Shown: positions 52,074-63,352 of the stretch, in pieces
Layout of the letters: every line of letters starts with the position of its first letter
How positions within the stretch are numbered: position 1 is the first letter of the stretch
Assembly: GCF_002994745.2 (NCBI RefSeq)
Contig: NC_037094.1
Span: forward strand, 28,866,956 to 28,930,955
Source: Rosa chinensis
Taxonomy: Eukaryota > Streptophyta > Magnoliopsida > Rosales > Rosaceae
DNA length: 64,000 nucleotides
Direction of reading: 5' to 3'
Program-made: the position numbers and the translations under genes
The notes under the pieces: model-generated
Databases searched by the model: none
What the model saw: the letters and a program-made list of their open reading frames with translations, nothing else
What the model was told of the DNA's origin: nothing

Positions 52074-53092
52074 GAGAAGTTTTAAATACATCTCTTTAAT
52101 TACTTAATACACCCTCCTTACTCAATATATCTACATATTTAATTTCTCATTCTAACATTTACTAAATACACAACTCAAATTACGTAAAATATTCTTAAAC
52201 TAAAAAAATCATGAAATACACTATTATTTAACTACATTAAGGCTACTATTTAATTTGATTAGTATATATAATTGACCATATTAATTACTTGTGTTAGTTA
52301 TTGGGAAATCTATGAAGATTCATTAATATTCCCTTCAAAGTTCAAATAACATCAGGGGAGGATTCAGTGCACCTACGTGCACTTGCACCGACATAAATGA
52401 AAGGTTAGATTATATTAAATACACTCTTAGATTGTTAATAAAAATATTAATTATAAATATCAAGGGTTGAGATCATCTTATAAGTGTTGAGTCATTTGCA
52501 CCGTCGGTGCATAGAATATCAAGGTTTTGTATTATTTGAGTTCTCATCCACCAAACACCCTATTGATTAAGTATAGAATTTTGAGTCGAATATTCAACCA
52601 AAACTGTATCAGTAGTTTCTCCACAATGGCATAACTACGAAGTTGTCATTAGATGGTCAAACAAATTAATAATTACAAAGTTTTATACCTGTGATGTTTT
52701 ATATTAGATATTAAATTGACTAATCATAACTTTTAGAAAAAAAGAAAAAGAAAAAAGAAAGAACTAAAAAGTGGGAGTAAAGCGATATGTTATAAAAATA
52801 TTTAATGCCATTGATTCTAAAATTCTAAATTATATGGTCTCACCCCATTTAATTACAATTTATTTAAGAAAAATTTAAATTATATAGTTTGTAACTTTAT
52901 TCTTGTTTTAAATGAGGATGCCATTTATACAAATTCATTGTATTTATAATTATATAATAATATAAGGAAGGTATAATAATTATTATTTTTCTTTCTAATA
53001 CATAAATGTCTATTTTGGTCATTTAATCTATTTATAAAATCTGATTTGAAATATAAAATAATAGGGTATTGGGGTGTGTATTTAAAATTTCT
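52074..53092. mobile_element. Second, diverged MULE copy (family of 21048-21932)
   Basis: Left end GAGAAGTTTTAAATACATCT and right end (inverse) AAGAAATTTTAAATACACAC. The interior follows the 21048 copy closely, for example GTAGTTTCTCCAC and GATGTTTTATATTAG. No target duplication was recognised. It carries an extra 160-bp insert at 52355-52518 that the first copy lacks. Confidence 0.8.
52355..52518. mobile_element. Small foldback element nested in the second MULE copy
   Basis: The piece is absent from the matching place in the 21048 copy. Its ends, GATTCAGTGCACC... and the inverse of TTTGCACCGTCGGTGCAT, share the TGCACCGAC / GTGCA motifs of the interleaved foldbacks at 33327-33693. Confidence 0.65.
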
Positions 53093-55175
53093 TAAGCAAA
53101 AAATCACTGAAAAAATGAAACAAAACCCTCTTCCTTCAACCCTCAACCAAAGCTCTTCGACATGAGAATGGGAGAGATGCAATGGCTGAAATATTAGGGC
53201 ACCTAAAAAGAACCACCCAAAAGCTTTTAATTTCATTTGGAAATGTCTAGTATCATTTTTTTGTTGTTTTTTTTTTTTGTAGTTTTGAGAATTTACCCTC
53301 GTTTTTAAGAGCTTAAAGTGATGTTAGTACAATGTACGTTGCTCTGGCAAAATAATGAAAGAAACCCATTGTGATTTTGTTTGTTTTTATGACTTTTGAT
53401 GTGTGATGGACATGCATCAAGTGAAGGACAGGTATGATTTGAATGATCACAGAGTCTACCTCAATCCTGGTTTTTGTGTACAGTCAATTGAATTGAAGCT
53501 CATTCTTCAGAACTAGGTAACTAGTAACTATCGTCATAAATTCATGAATTGAATATGCTAGTACTAGCATCAACTATACAAAAATTTTCTAGACAAACTT
53601 ACTTTTATAAATAAATGAGTCAAGACACGAAGGGAGGTAGCTAGCTGACCAGAAGACCATACACATAATTACATAAAGTACCTAAGCTCTCCAAGGTGCA
53701 GTCCCTATGTGAGAGTTGGGTTATCAGATAAAGGAACTAGGAAGTAATTTCCTTTCCTCACAAAAATAAATAAGAGTCATCATTAATGTTTGATCAAACA
53801 AGCTAGAGAACATGGATGAGGAAACAAGCAGCAACCATGTTTAGGGATGGTAATCGGGATTAGGATGGAATGAGTACAACAGATTACTCTAACTCGTTTT
53901 GACTGTAATAAGCCGTTTAATTTGAAAAATAATTTTGTATGTCGAACAAACTGTGTGGTAGCAAAAAATTGTTGCTTGAGATATGAAAATTATTAAGAAT
54001 ATAAGATTAATTGTTGCCTGGTAGCGAATATCAGAGTGCTGATTTCCATCCAAAATTTCAAAAGCTAAACTCCAAATATACTAAGTGATTAATGAGATAA
54101 ATATACTTAAAACACTAGCCACATATCAAGCAACAATTCCCTGGATACAATCGCTTGTTTTGTTAATTTCTGCATATACTTGTGTATTGATGTCTATAGT
54201 TCATTAATTCTACACTTTTGTAAGTTTCTGATTTTTATTTGTCAAGTTTGTTATCACTGTGCATTGGTTAGAGGAACTCCCTTTTTTTGGATCAATAAAA
54301 GTGAGGCAACTTCGAGTTAGGCAATCCTTCAATACAAAAAAGAAGAAGAAGGAAATTTGTCCCTAAAGTTGGCTTTATGAAGCGATATGGATGCAGTATG
54401 CCCATATCGAAAAATTTACAAGGTACAATGAAGGAAGTAGTATACTAGTATGAGAGGTGACTAGTAACTTGAGGACTGAAGAAGAGTACTAATAGTAACA
54501 ACTGATAATTCTGAAAGTAAGAAATGGGCACGAGTAGTATGGACTACATATGGACCCAAGCACTTTGGGCCTTAAGACTGTCTAACAAACTCCCTCAAGA
54601 GTCTGTATATGATGGAACACACTTTAGAATGAATATGAAAAGTATTGATGTTACAATCAATCATAATGCATAATTGCATACTGATCATCTTCTTCACAGA
54701 TGTATTATTGTACCTTTGGTTTAGAAATGTGTTTGGGGTGTTTCAGGAAGTGAGTTGAAAAGGAGCTTTCGATCGGTAAAATATTGCTCTTGCAAAACAG
54801 CTTTCTGTGAGTAACCAAGGTGTCATCTCTCGAAAATCGAAATGCAGGCACGACTTGGGGAACCTCGTTCAACTTTTGGTGTTCATGTTTGTTACCTTTT
54901 TTATTTCATTTTTGCATCATATATATATTGGTTTGTCAAGTTATTTCTAGTTCCTTATGTACGTATGTAGAAGATTTTTTTTGAGCCCTGGCTTTGTTTT
55001 GTATGTCCTTTAAAAGTCGCTAAATGTTGTTACCATTCATTTATCAGTCACTCAACCTATGTCGAAATGCCACCGATCCGATGAGTTTCGTCTTCGTCTG
55101 CCATGTTCTCGTTTGTGTTAGTTTTTCCTTTTGGCCAAAAAATAATCTCAGTTAATTTATATTTACAGTTGCTTC
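53093..55175. other. Intergenic spacer
   Basis: AT-rich without a domain-bearing frame. A hAT-like terminus (TTTAGGGATGGTAATCGGG) at about 53839 has no visible partner. Confidence 0.4.
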
Positions 55176-55512
55176 CTAAATTGTAGGGGTGGGCGCGGTA
55201 CTGTTCGGTTCGGTTTGAGACCCAAACCGCAACCAAACCGCTTTTTTCGGTTGGCCTATATATCAAACCCCAACCGCATGACAAAAGGGCTGAACCGATT
55301 ATTTCGGTTACACCATTTTTTGGTGCGGTGCGAGTCGGTTTCGATTTGGAGCGATTTATTAATTTCAACTAGAAAAAGGGGGCCAAAATCAGGCTTATTT
55401 TTTACCTAACAATTTCATAAGGCATAAATAAATTTTGAATGCATTTAGAGTCCACACAAATTGGCAAATATCACCCAAATATCAAGCAACTTGCAGAAAG
55501 ACCATAGCAACT

Positions 55513-55568
<56 letters not shown>

Positions 55569-55896
55569 CAATGATCAAGCAAATATAGCAACTTATTACA
55601 AACTGAAAACCTAATCAAAAATGGATTTCTTAAATATTGAAAACCAACATTTCCATCAATAAAGAAATAATAAATAAATAAAATGTAATTAAAATAAATT
55701 CGGTGTGGGTCGGTTTAAATCGGGCGGTTTATGACCCGAAACCGCAACCGAACCTCTTTTATACGGTTTGGTGTGGTGTGATCATAAAACGAAACCGTTT
55801 TAGTTCGGTGCGGTTACGGAACCGTTTTTTGGGTGCGGTTCGGGTCGGTAACCGCATTTTCGGTACAAAATGTCCACCCCTACCCCTACTAAATTG
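55176..55896. mobile_element. Non-autonomous hAT element, 8-bp TSD CTAAATTG
   Basis: Element 55184-55888 (705 bp) flanked by CTAAATTG at 55176-55183 and 55889-55896. Ends TAGGGGTGGGCGCGG and the inverse of TCCACCCCTACCCCTA. Subterminal regions hold many CGGTT/AACCG motifs in both orientations. The interior has an (AC)n tract followed by (AT)n (about 55516-55568). No transposase. Confidence 0.9.
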
Positions 55897-56940
55897 CTTA
55901 TTAACTAGGGCAGTAGGGTAAATTAGTAAAAGAAACTGCTGATGAAGGAAGTATATATAAAAATAGGACAATACAATGACACCGTTCCAAGTTGAAGCAA
56001 AAGTAGCTGTTCGAAATTTTGTAGAGCATGTCAATGAAGTTGACTAGAGCTAGAGTCGTATATGGTGGGATATGATATTGCATGTAATATTCTCAGAAAT
56101 CCAGGGGCGATGAACTGGTGGAGTTGTCAGGAAACCTGCACTAATCCCCTGTGGTGGTTGCTTTGACAGTAACACTAATACTGACTCCGAGTTTATTTTA
56201 TCTGTTTATCTCCAAAGTCTGAATTGAATCATTCATTCATAATTACTTGCTTTTCAATGCATGATGCGACGTATGCTGAAACATTTTATCTCTGCAGATC
56301 TCAGAGGCTGAGATCTAGAGACCACAAAGCAAAAGGAGTAGAGTAGAGAGCATATAGGGTCACCAGAAGTCCAGAACAAGCAAGCATTTCTGGACCACCA
56401 TTGACTAATTGAAGCTGCATCATGCATATGCTAACTATATCACAGAAAAAGAGAATGGGAATCCTATGTAAACGCATGGATTATTACGATTAGTCTAAGG
56501 AAATTGTTAAAATACCCGGAAATCGAAAGGAAGTTGTCGGCAGAGGATCGAGATACTGGCCTATTTGAAGTTCAGTTGGTGCTCAGTTGCTTTCCGATTT
56601 GGGTTGGGTTTTTGTATTCCTTGTTGTCTAAACCTCAGGCTGTCATATTAGCAGGCCCTATGTGCATTTGTTAACTTCTTTTTTAGTAGACCGTAAAATT
56701 CTGGACTGGTGCCTATTTCTATTTCTTCATAGATAATAAAAATGGTTGAAACACTATGGTTCTGTTAAAAATGCAATTATCTTAAAAAGTACTGCAAAGA
56801 ACTAGCTATATTGCAGAACGAACATGCTTATTGTATTTAAGAAATTACACACAGAGATCGTCCAAAAAAAACAGAAGAAGAAGAAATTATATAGATTTTG
56901 GGTGCTATGCCTGATTTTAGCCTAACCTATACCAATTTAA
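55897..56940. other. Intergenic spacer
   Basis: No gene seen. 56560-56760 has a T/G-rich 3' UTR-like character with TAATAAAAATGG near its end, perhaps an old retroposon tail. Confidence 0.35.
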
Positions 56941-56945
56941 AATTG

Positions 56946-57047
56946 ATTGTGGTTAGCCCAAATGGTGAGGGAGAATAAGAAATTATGTTGGGATTAAGCT
57001 AAATCAGGAATTCGATTCTCCTTCAGTGTAACAAAAAAAAAGAAAAA
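56946..57047 (+). mobile_element. Short tRNA-like SINE
   Basis: A-box-like TGGTTAGCCCAAATGG and B-box-like AATTCGATTCTCC are at about 50-bp spacing. It ends AACAAAAAAAAAG. About 100 bp. No target duplication was found. Confidence 0.62.
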
Positions 57048-57077
57048 GTAAAGAACATTATTGGAGAATAGGAACAA

Positions 57078-57440
57078 TCTAAGTTTGGGAGAATTGCACA
57101 AATAGTCACTCAACTATAACTCATTTGACACTTTAGTCACTCAATAATCAAATATATCACTTTGGTCACTCAACTATTACTCTGTCAATCACTTTAGTCA
57201 CCGAATGAACATTTTATCTCACCTTAATCTCCTCTTCTGTTCATCCCGCCAATTCAGATTTCTCAATTTTTCACAATTAGTTGGTCGAAAATATCATTGA
57301 TATTGTGGTAAATAATTTTTTTTTTCAATACAAAAAAATTAACGAAATGACTAAAGTGAATAACAGAGTTAAAGTTGAGTGACCAAAGTGTCGAATAGAT
57401 AAAAGTTGAGTGACCATTTGTATATTCTCCCTCTAAGTTT
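57078..57440. mobile_element. MITE with 9-bp TSD TCTAAGTTT
   Basis: Element 57087-57431 (345 bp) flanked by TCTAAGTTT at 57078-57086 and 57432-57440. Ends GGGAGAATTGCACAAATAGTC and the inverse of GACCATTTGTATATTCTCCC; both arms carry repeated GTCACTCAACT motifs. The 9-bp duplication points to the MULE superfamily. Confidence 0.88.
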
Positions 57441-57479
57441 TGCAAAATAAAGGGAACTTGCCACAAAGTAAAAGAGTGC

Positions 57480-58450
57480 ACAGTGATTAAAATCAGAAGT
57501 CTAGCAAAATATGTTTTCTCCGACTCTCGTAAGAAGAATTTGCGGCGGCAAGTCTCGGCGAGCGACAACGCTGTACCTTTGACCGAGAAGGATGTTGTTT
57601 CATCTCGTCTATACATTGGAGATGTCAGCGGGTTTGCTTGTCGGGATCTCTAAGTTTTTGATGTTCTGTTGGGTTATGTTGACAGCGGTAGAGGTCAGGT
57701 GATAAATCCAAAATTGGACCGAAAATTTTTGGATGGTTGTCAAACTGTGAGAGTCAGAGTGGTGGCTTGGTTGACAGTGTTAGGTTCTCGTGTTGGGAAG
57801 ATCAGTGGGGCCCCGATTGTTGCGGTGGTAGAGGCAATGGAGCGAGGCTTCTCGTTTTCCTTCTTGTAGGTTACAAGTGAGACTGAGCAAGGTGAAAGCT
57901 TCGCCTTCTGCTTTTCTTTCTTGTCGCTTGTCGCCGTTGGTGGTGAAGAAGAATTTGCTCACAGCTGAGGCAAGTTTGCCGACGGCAGCAAAGGCAGCAA
58001 GTTTTTTTACCACAACTAATCAATGGAGGAATCTGCTAGGATTTCTTCAAGGTGGGTTTCCAAATGGGCCTACAGGCTGTCATGGATGTGGGCCTTTCTT
58101 TTGGCTATTGGCTTGGGCTACTTTGGATCCAAAAGGCCCATACGATTTCTTTCGTTATATAATTTTAGTCATCCTTCCTTCTTTTTTGAAGGAAGTTAAG
58201 ACTACTTCTTTCTTTTTTTGAGTGTGGGGAGATCGCAAAAACCAGTTGTATGGTTGGATTTTATTTACCTGCTTCTAGGCATCTAGGTTTTTGTTAGAAT
58301 GATGGTGCATGGACTTTCTAAAAGGTGGGTGTACTCTGTGTATGCTGGGTTCTATTTGTTTTAAAATAGGATTTGTGTACTCTCAAGGATGACTCTGTCG
58401 ACCCCATAGGGGTATGTCATCTACTACAGTTTGCTGAATCATAAAATTAG
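57480..58450 (+). mobile_element. GC-rich retroposon-like sequence
   Basis: GC-rich with broken frames from about 57500, then a T/G-rich 3' UTR-like part near 58250-58440 (GTATGTCATCTACTACAG). No poly(A) or target duplication is certain. Frames (57669-57869, 57877-58221 and their minus shadows) carry no known domain. Confidence 0.45.
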
Positions 58451-59429
58451 GTTAACATTTTTTGCTTAATTTTTTTTTTTTGTAAAATAAAATATAAGAT
58501 TTTGGGCCCTATCTAATGTTTATTAATTTTGATTTGGATCTCTAAATATGTAGATAGTATAAGACCCTAGTTATTAGCTAATCATCCAATTTTTTCCCCT
58601 TTCTTTTCACATAACGTTGTTCAAGACATATGTAAGATGTGTATGACCTGATTTATGTTCGACAAGAGAACTACTTACATGTGCGGCCAAATGTGTGGTC
58701 TCAAGTGAGGGGCGTTTTGCTTATACACAATCTCTTTCTCATAAATCTCAAATGGCATCCAATTTAGTAGTTGATGAACGTCAGTAAGACACATTATCAT
58801 TTATTTTTTCAAAAGAAGAAAAATATGTCTATGACAATCCTTTCAAGAATTATTAGTTTTTAAACAAAAATAAATTACACAAAACGATCCACCTGAAAGG
58901 ACTCGAAAGAAATGGCCCCTACTTAAGCAATGAATCTATTCAACAAGTGATAACCCAATAACAAAACATAAAGAACAATGGAACCTAATGCAAAAAAGGA
59001 AAAAAAAAATGAAGCTCACAATCGTATTAGTTCTTTCTAGTTATGTTATTGCCAATATGCCCCAAGAGTTGTAATAAGGCTGCCCATTGTGTAGCTAGAG
59101 TTGCGTTGAGCTTTCCTTTTGTTTCTTTTTGGTGAAAGTTGATGCCAGACTGGCTCAAGCCAACTATTGAGAGTGAAAGAAGTTAATGAGTTGTGTCTAA
59201 TAGAGTGTGGTACTCTTTCCAATACTATTTTAGTTTGGGATTAATGAGGCTATTATATACTCCTTGATCGTAAGTTTGTTAATTTATGAATGAATTCTAT
59301 TTCAACAATAATAATAATAAAAAAACAACAAACCAGGAAAAAAGAAAGAAAGAGAGTCCCAGAACTGCAATTTCTTCCCCTATTTAAATGAGCACTTGAA
59401 AGGCATCATTTACTAAAAAAAAAAATTCA
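58451..59429. other. Intergenic spacer
   Basis: AT-rich; a poly(A)-like end (AATAATAATAATAAAAAAACAAC) near 59309 may close a small retroposon. No gene. Confidence 0.35.
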
Positions 59430-59711
59430 TGAACAAGCTTACTGGATACAACTCTAGTTAATGCATGATTCACAAGACCTTTCTTAGATATTGGGTAAAT
59501 TTCAGTATGTCTCTATTCATCTCATACTGAGGTTTAAATAGGATTACAGATTGTACACAAAAGGAAAAACATGTAACACCTATACTAATCAGTCATATGA
59601 TTGCAATTCAATCACCTATCATTACAAATCAATCAATCTGATCCTATCATTACAAATCAATCAATCTATAATCAATCAACAATTAATCCTAATTGGAACA
59701 ACTTAGCAACA
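59430..59711 (-). repeat. 3' LTR of the minus-strand copia element
   Basis: The right edge is fixed by the polypurine tract; the left edge is estimated. It contains an internal duplication of CATTACAAATCAATCAATCT at about 59621 and 59648. Confidence 0.6.
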
Positions 59712-59718
59712 CTCCCCC

Positions 59719-60478
59719 TCAAGTTGGGGAATAGATGTCTCGAATACCCAACTTGTCCAGTGAGCTGTGTAATACTTTACTGGAGACAGCTTTCGTCAGA
59801 ATGTCTGCCAATTGATCTTTAGTTCTTATATGTGGCATGTCAATGATTTCTGACTCTAACTTTTCCTTGATGAAATACCTATCCACTTCAACATGTTTGG
59901 TTCTGTCATGTTGAACTGGATTGTGTGCTATATCAATGGCTGCTTTATTGTCACAATATAAGTCCATGGCATATTTGGGTTTGAAGCCCAAATCCTTCAT
60001 TAAATTTTGGAGCCATAACATCTCACACACACCATGGCCATCCCACGGTATTCAGCCTCTACACTTAATCTAGCTACCACTTTCTGCTTCTTACTTCTCC
60101 ATGTGATGAGATTACCTTCCACAAGAGTGAAGTATCCTGAGGTTGATCTTCTATCAGTGATATATCCAGCCCAATCTGCATCAGTGTATCTAGCCACCTC
60201 CAAATGATTATTTTAGAAAACATAATTCCTTTTCCTGGAGCTGACTTCAAATAACTGAGAATACGATATACCGCGTTCATGTGGTCTTCACTTGGAGCAT
60301 GCATGAATTGGCTCGGCACACTCACAACATATGCAATGTCAGGACGAGTATGGGAGTGGTAGATGAGTCTATCAACTAGTCTTTGATATCTCTCTCGGTT
60401 TGTAGGCACTTGATCAGGATATTCTGCTAACTTGTGATTTTGCTCCATAGGTGTATCTGCAGGTTTGCAAGCTAGCAT
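59719..60478 (-). pseudogene. Copia RNase H region, frameshifted
   Basis: Pieces in three frames. 60478-60074 gives PADTPMEQNHKLAEYPDQVP and RPDIAYVVSVPSQFMHAPSE; 60203-60000 gives YTDADWAGYITDRRSTSGYF; 60030-59719 gives YCDNKAAIDIAHNPVQHDRT and TKDQLADILTKAV. All are standard copia RNase H motifs. Confidence 0.93.
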
Positions 60479-61277
60479 GCCTGTTTCAGTGAGTAGGTCT
60501 AAGACAGATTTCCTTTGAGATAGGAAAAAGCCTTTATTTGATCATTTCCTCTCAAATTCAGAAGATAGGAAAGCTTCCAATTTCTTCAGTTCTACCTGAT
60601 CATTTCCTGTCACAATCATATCGATCATCCACATAGATAATCAAGGTAGTGATCTTATCATTTCTACGCTTCAAAAAGAGAGTGTGATCTTAGTTACTAT
60701 GTTTGTAGTCAAATGCCTTCATGGACTGTCTGAACCTTCCAAACCATGCTCTGGGAGATTGCTTAAGTTGGTATAGAGATTTCTTCAATCTACACACCAT
60801 TCCTTCCTACGAAGGTGCAATGAACCTTGGAGATAGATCCATGTATACTTCCTCATTCAGATCTCCATGCAAGGATGGATTCTTCACATCAAACTGCTTT
60901 AAGGGCCAATTTAAGTTTGCAGCCAGAGAGAGTTACGCGAATAGTACTAATCTTGGCTACCGGTGCAAATGTTTCCTGATAATCAATACCATATGTCTAC
61001 GTGTAGCCTTTAACAACTAATCTTGCTTTGTACTGTCTAGTGTCTCATCAACAGTATACTTCAAGGTATAGATCTATCTGCACCCCACTGTTTTCTTTCC
61101 TTGAGGTTTTGGTACTAACTCCCATGGATCATTTTTCTCCAAAGCTTCCATTTCAACCTTCATTGCCTCAATCCATTTGGGATCCTCCAAAACTTCCTGC
61201 ACTGTATTTGGAATGACAATAGTAGACAATTGAAACACAAATGATGCATATGACTCAGATAACCTATGGGTTGACAC
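60479..61277 (-). pseudogene. Copia reverse transcriptase, many frameshifts
   Basis: Includes DPKWIEAMKVEMEALEKNDP (61277-61074), KQFDVKNPSLHGDLNEEVYM, MVCRLKKSLYQLKQSPRAWF and the catalytic YVDD (about 60630), with the frame broken right after it. Stops make it inactive. Confidence 0.9.
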
Positions 61278-61482
61278 ATAGTTACTTATGAGGTATTTAG
61301 CTTTGGCTCATACTGGGTTTTAGGCCTCCCTCTTATTGTACGATTTGGCAACTGATATTTGGGGAACACACTTGTTTTAGTGTTGGGTCTTATTTCAGGT
61401 TTAACCTCATTATCATTAGACTCATGATCAATTACAGGCTCATCATTTATAACACTATCGTACTTAGGTTCAGGATTGAGAC

Positions 61483-62800
61483 TTATCTTATGAGAAATAA
61501 GGGACGATGTGGTAGGAGTAGGGGGTCTTCAGTTGAATCTGGCAAGATCAACAGAGGTTGATCATCACTTCTTGTTGTTGGTGCTTCTGGTTGGTCATCA
61601 TTTGTTGTTGGCGCTTCAAGGTCTCTTTGAGTTCTTTCTTGTACAACAATTCTTTCTTCTACAACAATTTCTGGTACTTCTAATGCTGAAGAAGACTGCT
61701 CTTCTCCAGATGTGTTCTCCCCCTGAAGAGAAGTCTTCGGGCAAAAGAAAGGCTTTTGCTCATAAAATGTTACATCCATTGTAACATACAACTTCCGAGG
61801 GGAAGGATTGTAGCACCTATATCCTTTCTGGGTAGAACCATATCCCACAAAGACACGAGAAACGTGTCTATAAGCCACACAACCGAAGATCTTGGGTGGA
61901 AGGGTATAGAGTGGTGGTACTTAGCACAAGCAGCCAACTTTGTACTCTGATTACGAGAAACGTGTCTATAAGCCACACAACCGAAGATCTTGGATGGAAT
62001 GGTATGGAGTGGTGGTAGGGTAAAGAACTAGCCAAGAGCATTAAGTGGTGTTTTCAGAAGTATATGGGCATCCTTATGTGGTGCTTTAAGGGCTTGTGTG
62101 GGCAGGCCATTTAGGAGATAAACGGTGGTAAGGATGGCACATCACCCCATATATATTCTGGCATGTGGGCTCTTATAAGCATGGAATGGGCAACTTAAAG
62201 GATATGTTGGTTCTTTCATTCTGCCACACCATTTTGTTAGTAAGTTTGTGGACATGTGATCTGGTGGATAATGCCATGGTTGTTTAGATACTGATGGAGG
62301 GCATGGTTTACATATTCACCACCATTATCTGAGCGGAAGACTTTGATGGGAGTTTGGAATTGGGTTTGGATCATTTTATGAAAAATTTGAAACACAGATT
62401 AAACTTTGCTCTTATGCTTCAACAAGAAAATCCAACACATTCTTGTACAATCATCCACAAATAACAAGAAATATTGCGTACCAGAAGGAGTAGCTGGACA
62501 AGGTTCCCATACATGTGAGTGGATAAAGTCAAATGGCCTAACACTGCGAGAATGGCTGAGAGGATAGCTAGCATGGCGACTCTTTCCTTGGATGCATATT
62601 TCACATTGAAAATCAGACTCCTTCCAAGTTGTAAACAAGGTAGGAAGTAAACTCCTCAGGCAGCCAAATGATGGATGTCCCAATCTCTGGTACCACAGCC
62701 AGATATTTTCTCTCTCTTTACTTGTTGAAGTACTCTTCTGAACATGGTATGCTTCACTAGCACGGAGATCACCAGCATCTGTCACTTCCATGTAGTACAA
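61483..62800 (-). pseudogene. Copia integrase with GAG-pre-integrase domain
   Basis: 62800-62399 gives WLWYQRLGHPSFGCLRSLLP and CEICIQGKSRHASYP (HHCC zinc finger), then the core start FIHSHVWEPCPATPSGTQYF with FVDDCTR. 61976-61483 gives the C-terminal part, VFVGYGSTQKGYRCYNPSPR. The first catalytic Asp position reads as His (HSHVWEP instead of the usual SDVWGP type), which would be disabling. Confidence 0.9.
61857..61996. repeat. Tandem duplication (~87 bp) within the integrase remnant
   Basis: ACGAGAAACGTGTCTATAAG with the following GCCACACAACCGAAGATC occurs at about 61856 and again at about 61946, with nearly equal downstream sequence. Confidence 0.85.
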
Positions 62801-62949
62801 TCCCCCCTTCTCAATACCACGACCAATAATTTCTCTTGTGAGGATATCCTAGAAGATGCAACACCAAGGATAAAAGATTACACAACAATACAATTATTTA
62901 GTAATTTGATGCACATACAACAAATTATTCAACAAAGAGGGGACAACTA

Positions 62950-63260
62950 AAACAGTATCCATGTTTATGGATGTTGTCAATGATACCGATCTAGCACCAG
63001 CGATGGGGAAGGAGCCATCATTGGCATTAGTAATAGCTGATCAATGAACAGGAGATGGTTTTTGGATGACACTACGATCATGAGTCATATGATCAGTTGC
63101 ACCAAAGTTAATTATCCACATATCTTTCCAATTAAAGTTTGAAATTTTTAAAGCATAGCCATGTGTATCTAAGTTAGCCTAAAAGGCTGAAGCGAAGGCA
63201 TGATCATGGCAGAAGTATTGATTTACCTCATTCATCATCGATAATATCTTGGAGAGGGAC
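62950..63260 (-). pseudogene. Copia protease remnant
   Basis: Minus-strand translation WIINFGATDHMTHD is the copia protease start, with Asn-Phe where Asp-Ser-Gly would be catalytic. MSLSKILSMMNEVNQYFCHD lies upstream. Stops are present. Confidence 0.75.
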
Positions 63261-63352
63261 ATCTTGTAGGCGAAAAATTATATCAATTGAGCTGCCCTTT
63301 CGGGTTTTCAACTCAACCAACTCCTTTTCTTTTCTTTCCTTTCTTTCTTCCT

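Larger units (their letters stand above)
59430..63300 (-). mobile_element. Ty1/copia element, decayed, one LTR only
   Basis: Read right to left: gag end, protease, integrase, reverse transcriptase and RNase H, then a polypurine tract (TTGAGGGGGAG, plus-strand 59712-59722) and an LTR starting TGTTGCTAAG at 59711. Many frameshifts and stops. The other LTR and primer site are not found; the right side runs into a T-run (63353-63371) and other sequence, so the 5' part was lost. Integrase carries an ~87-bp tandem duplication. Confidence 0.9.

Noticed and set aside
53839..53870. hAT-like terminus TAGGGATGGTAATCGGG
   Set aside because: No inverted partner or 8-bp duplication found downstream, so not called as an element.
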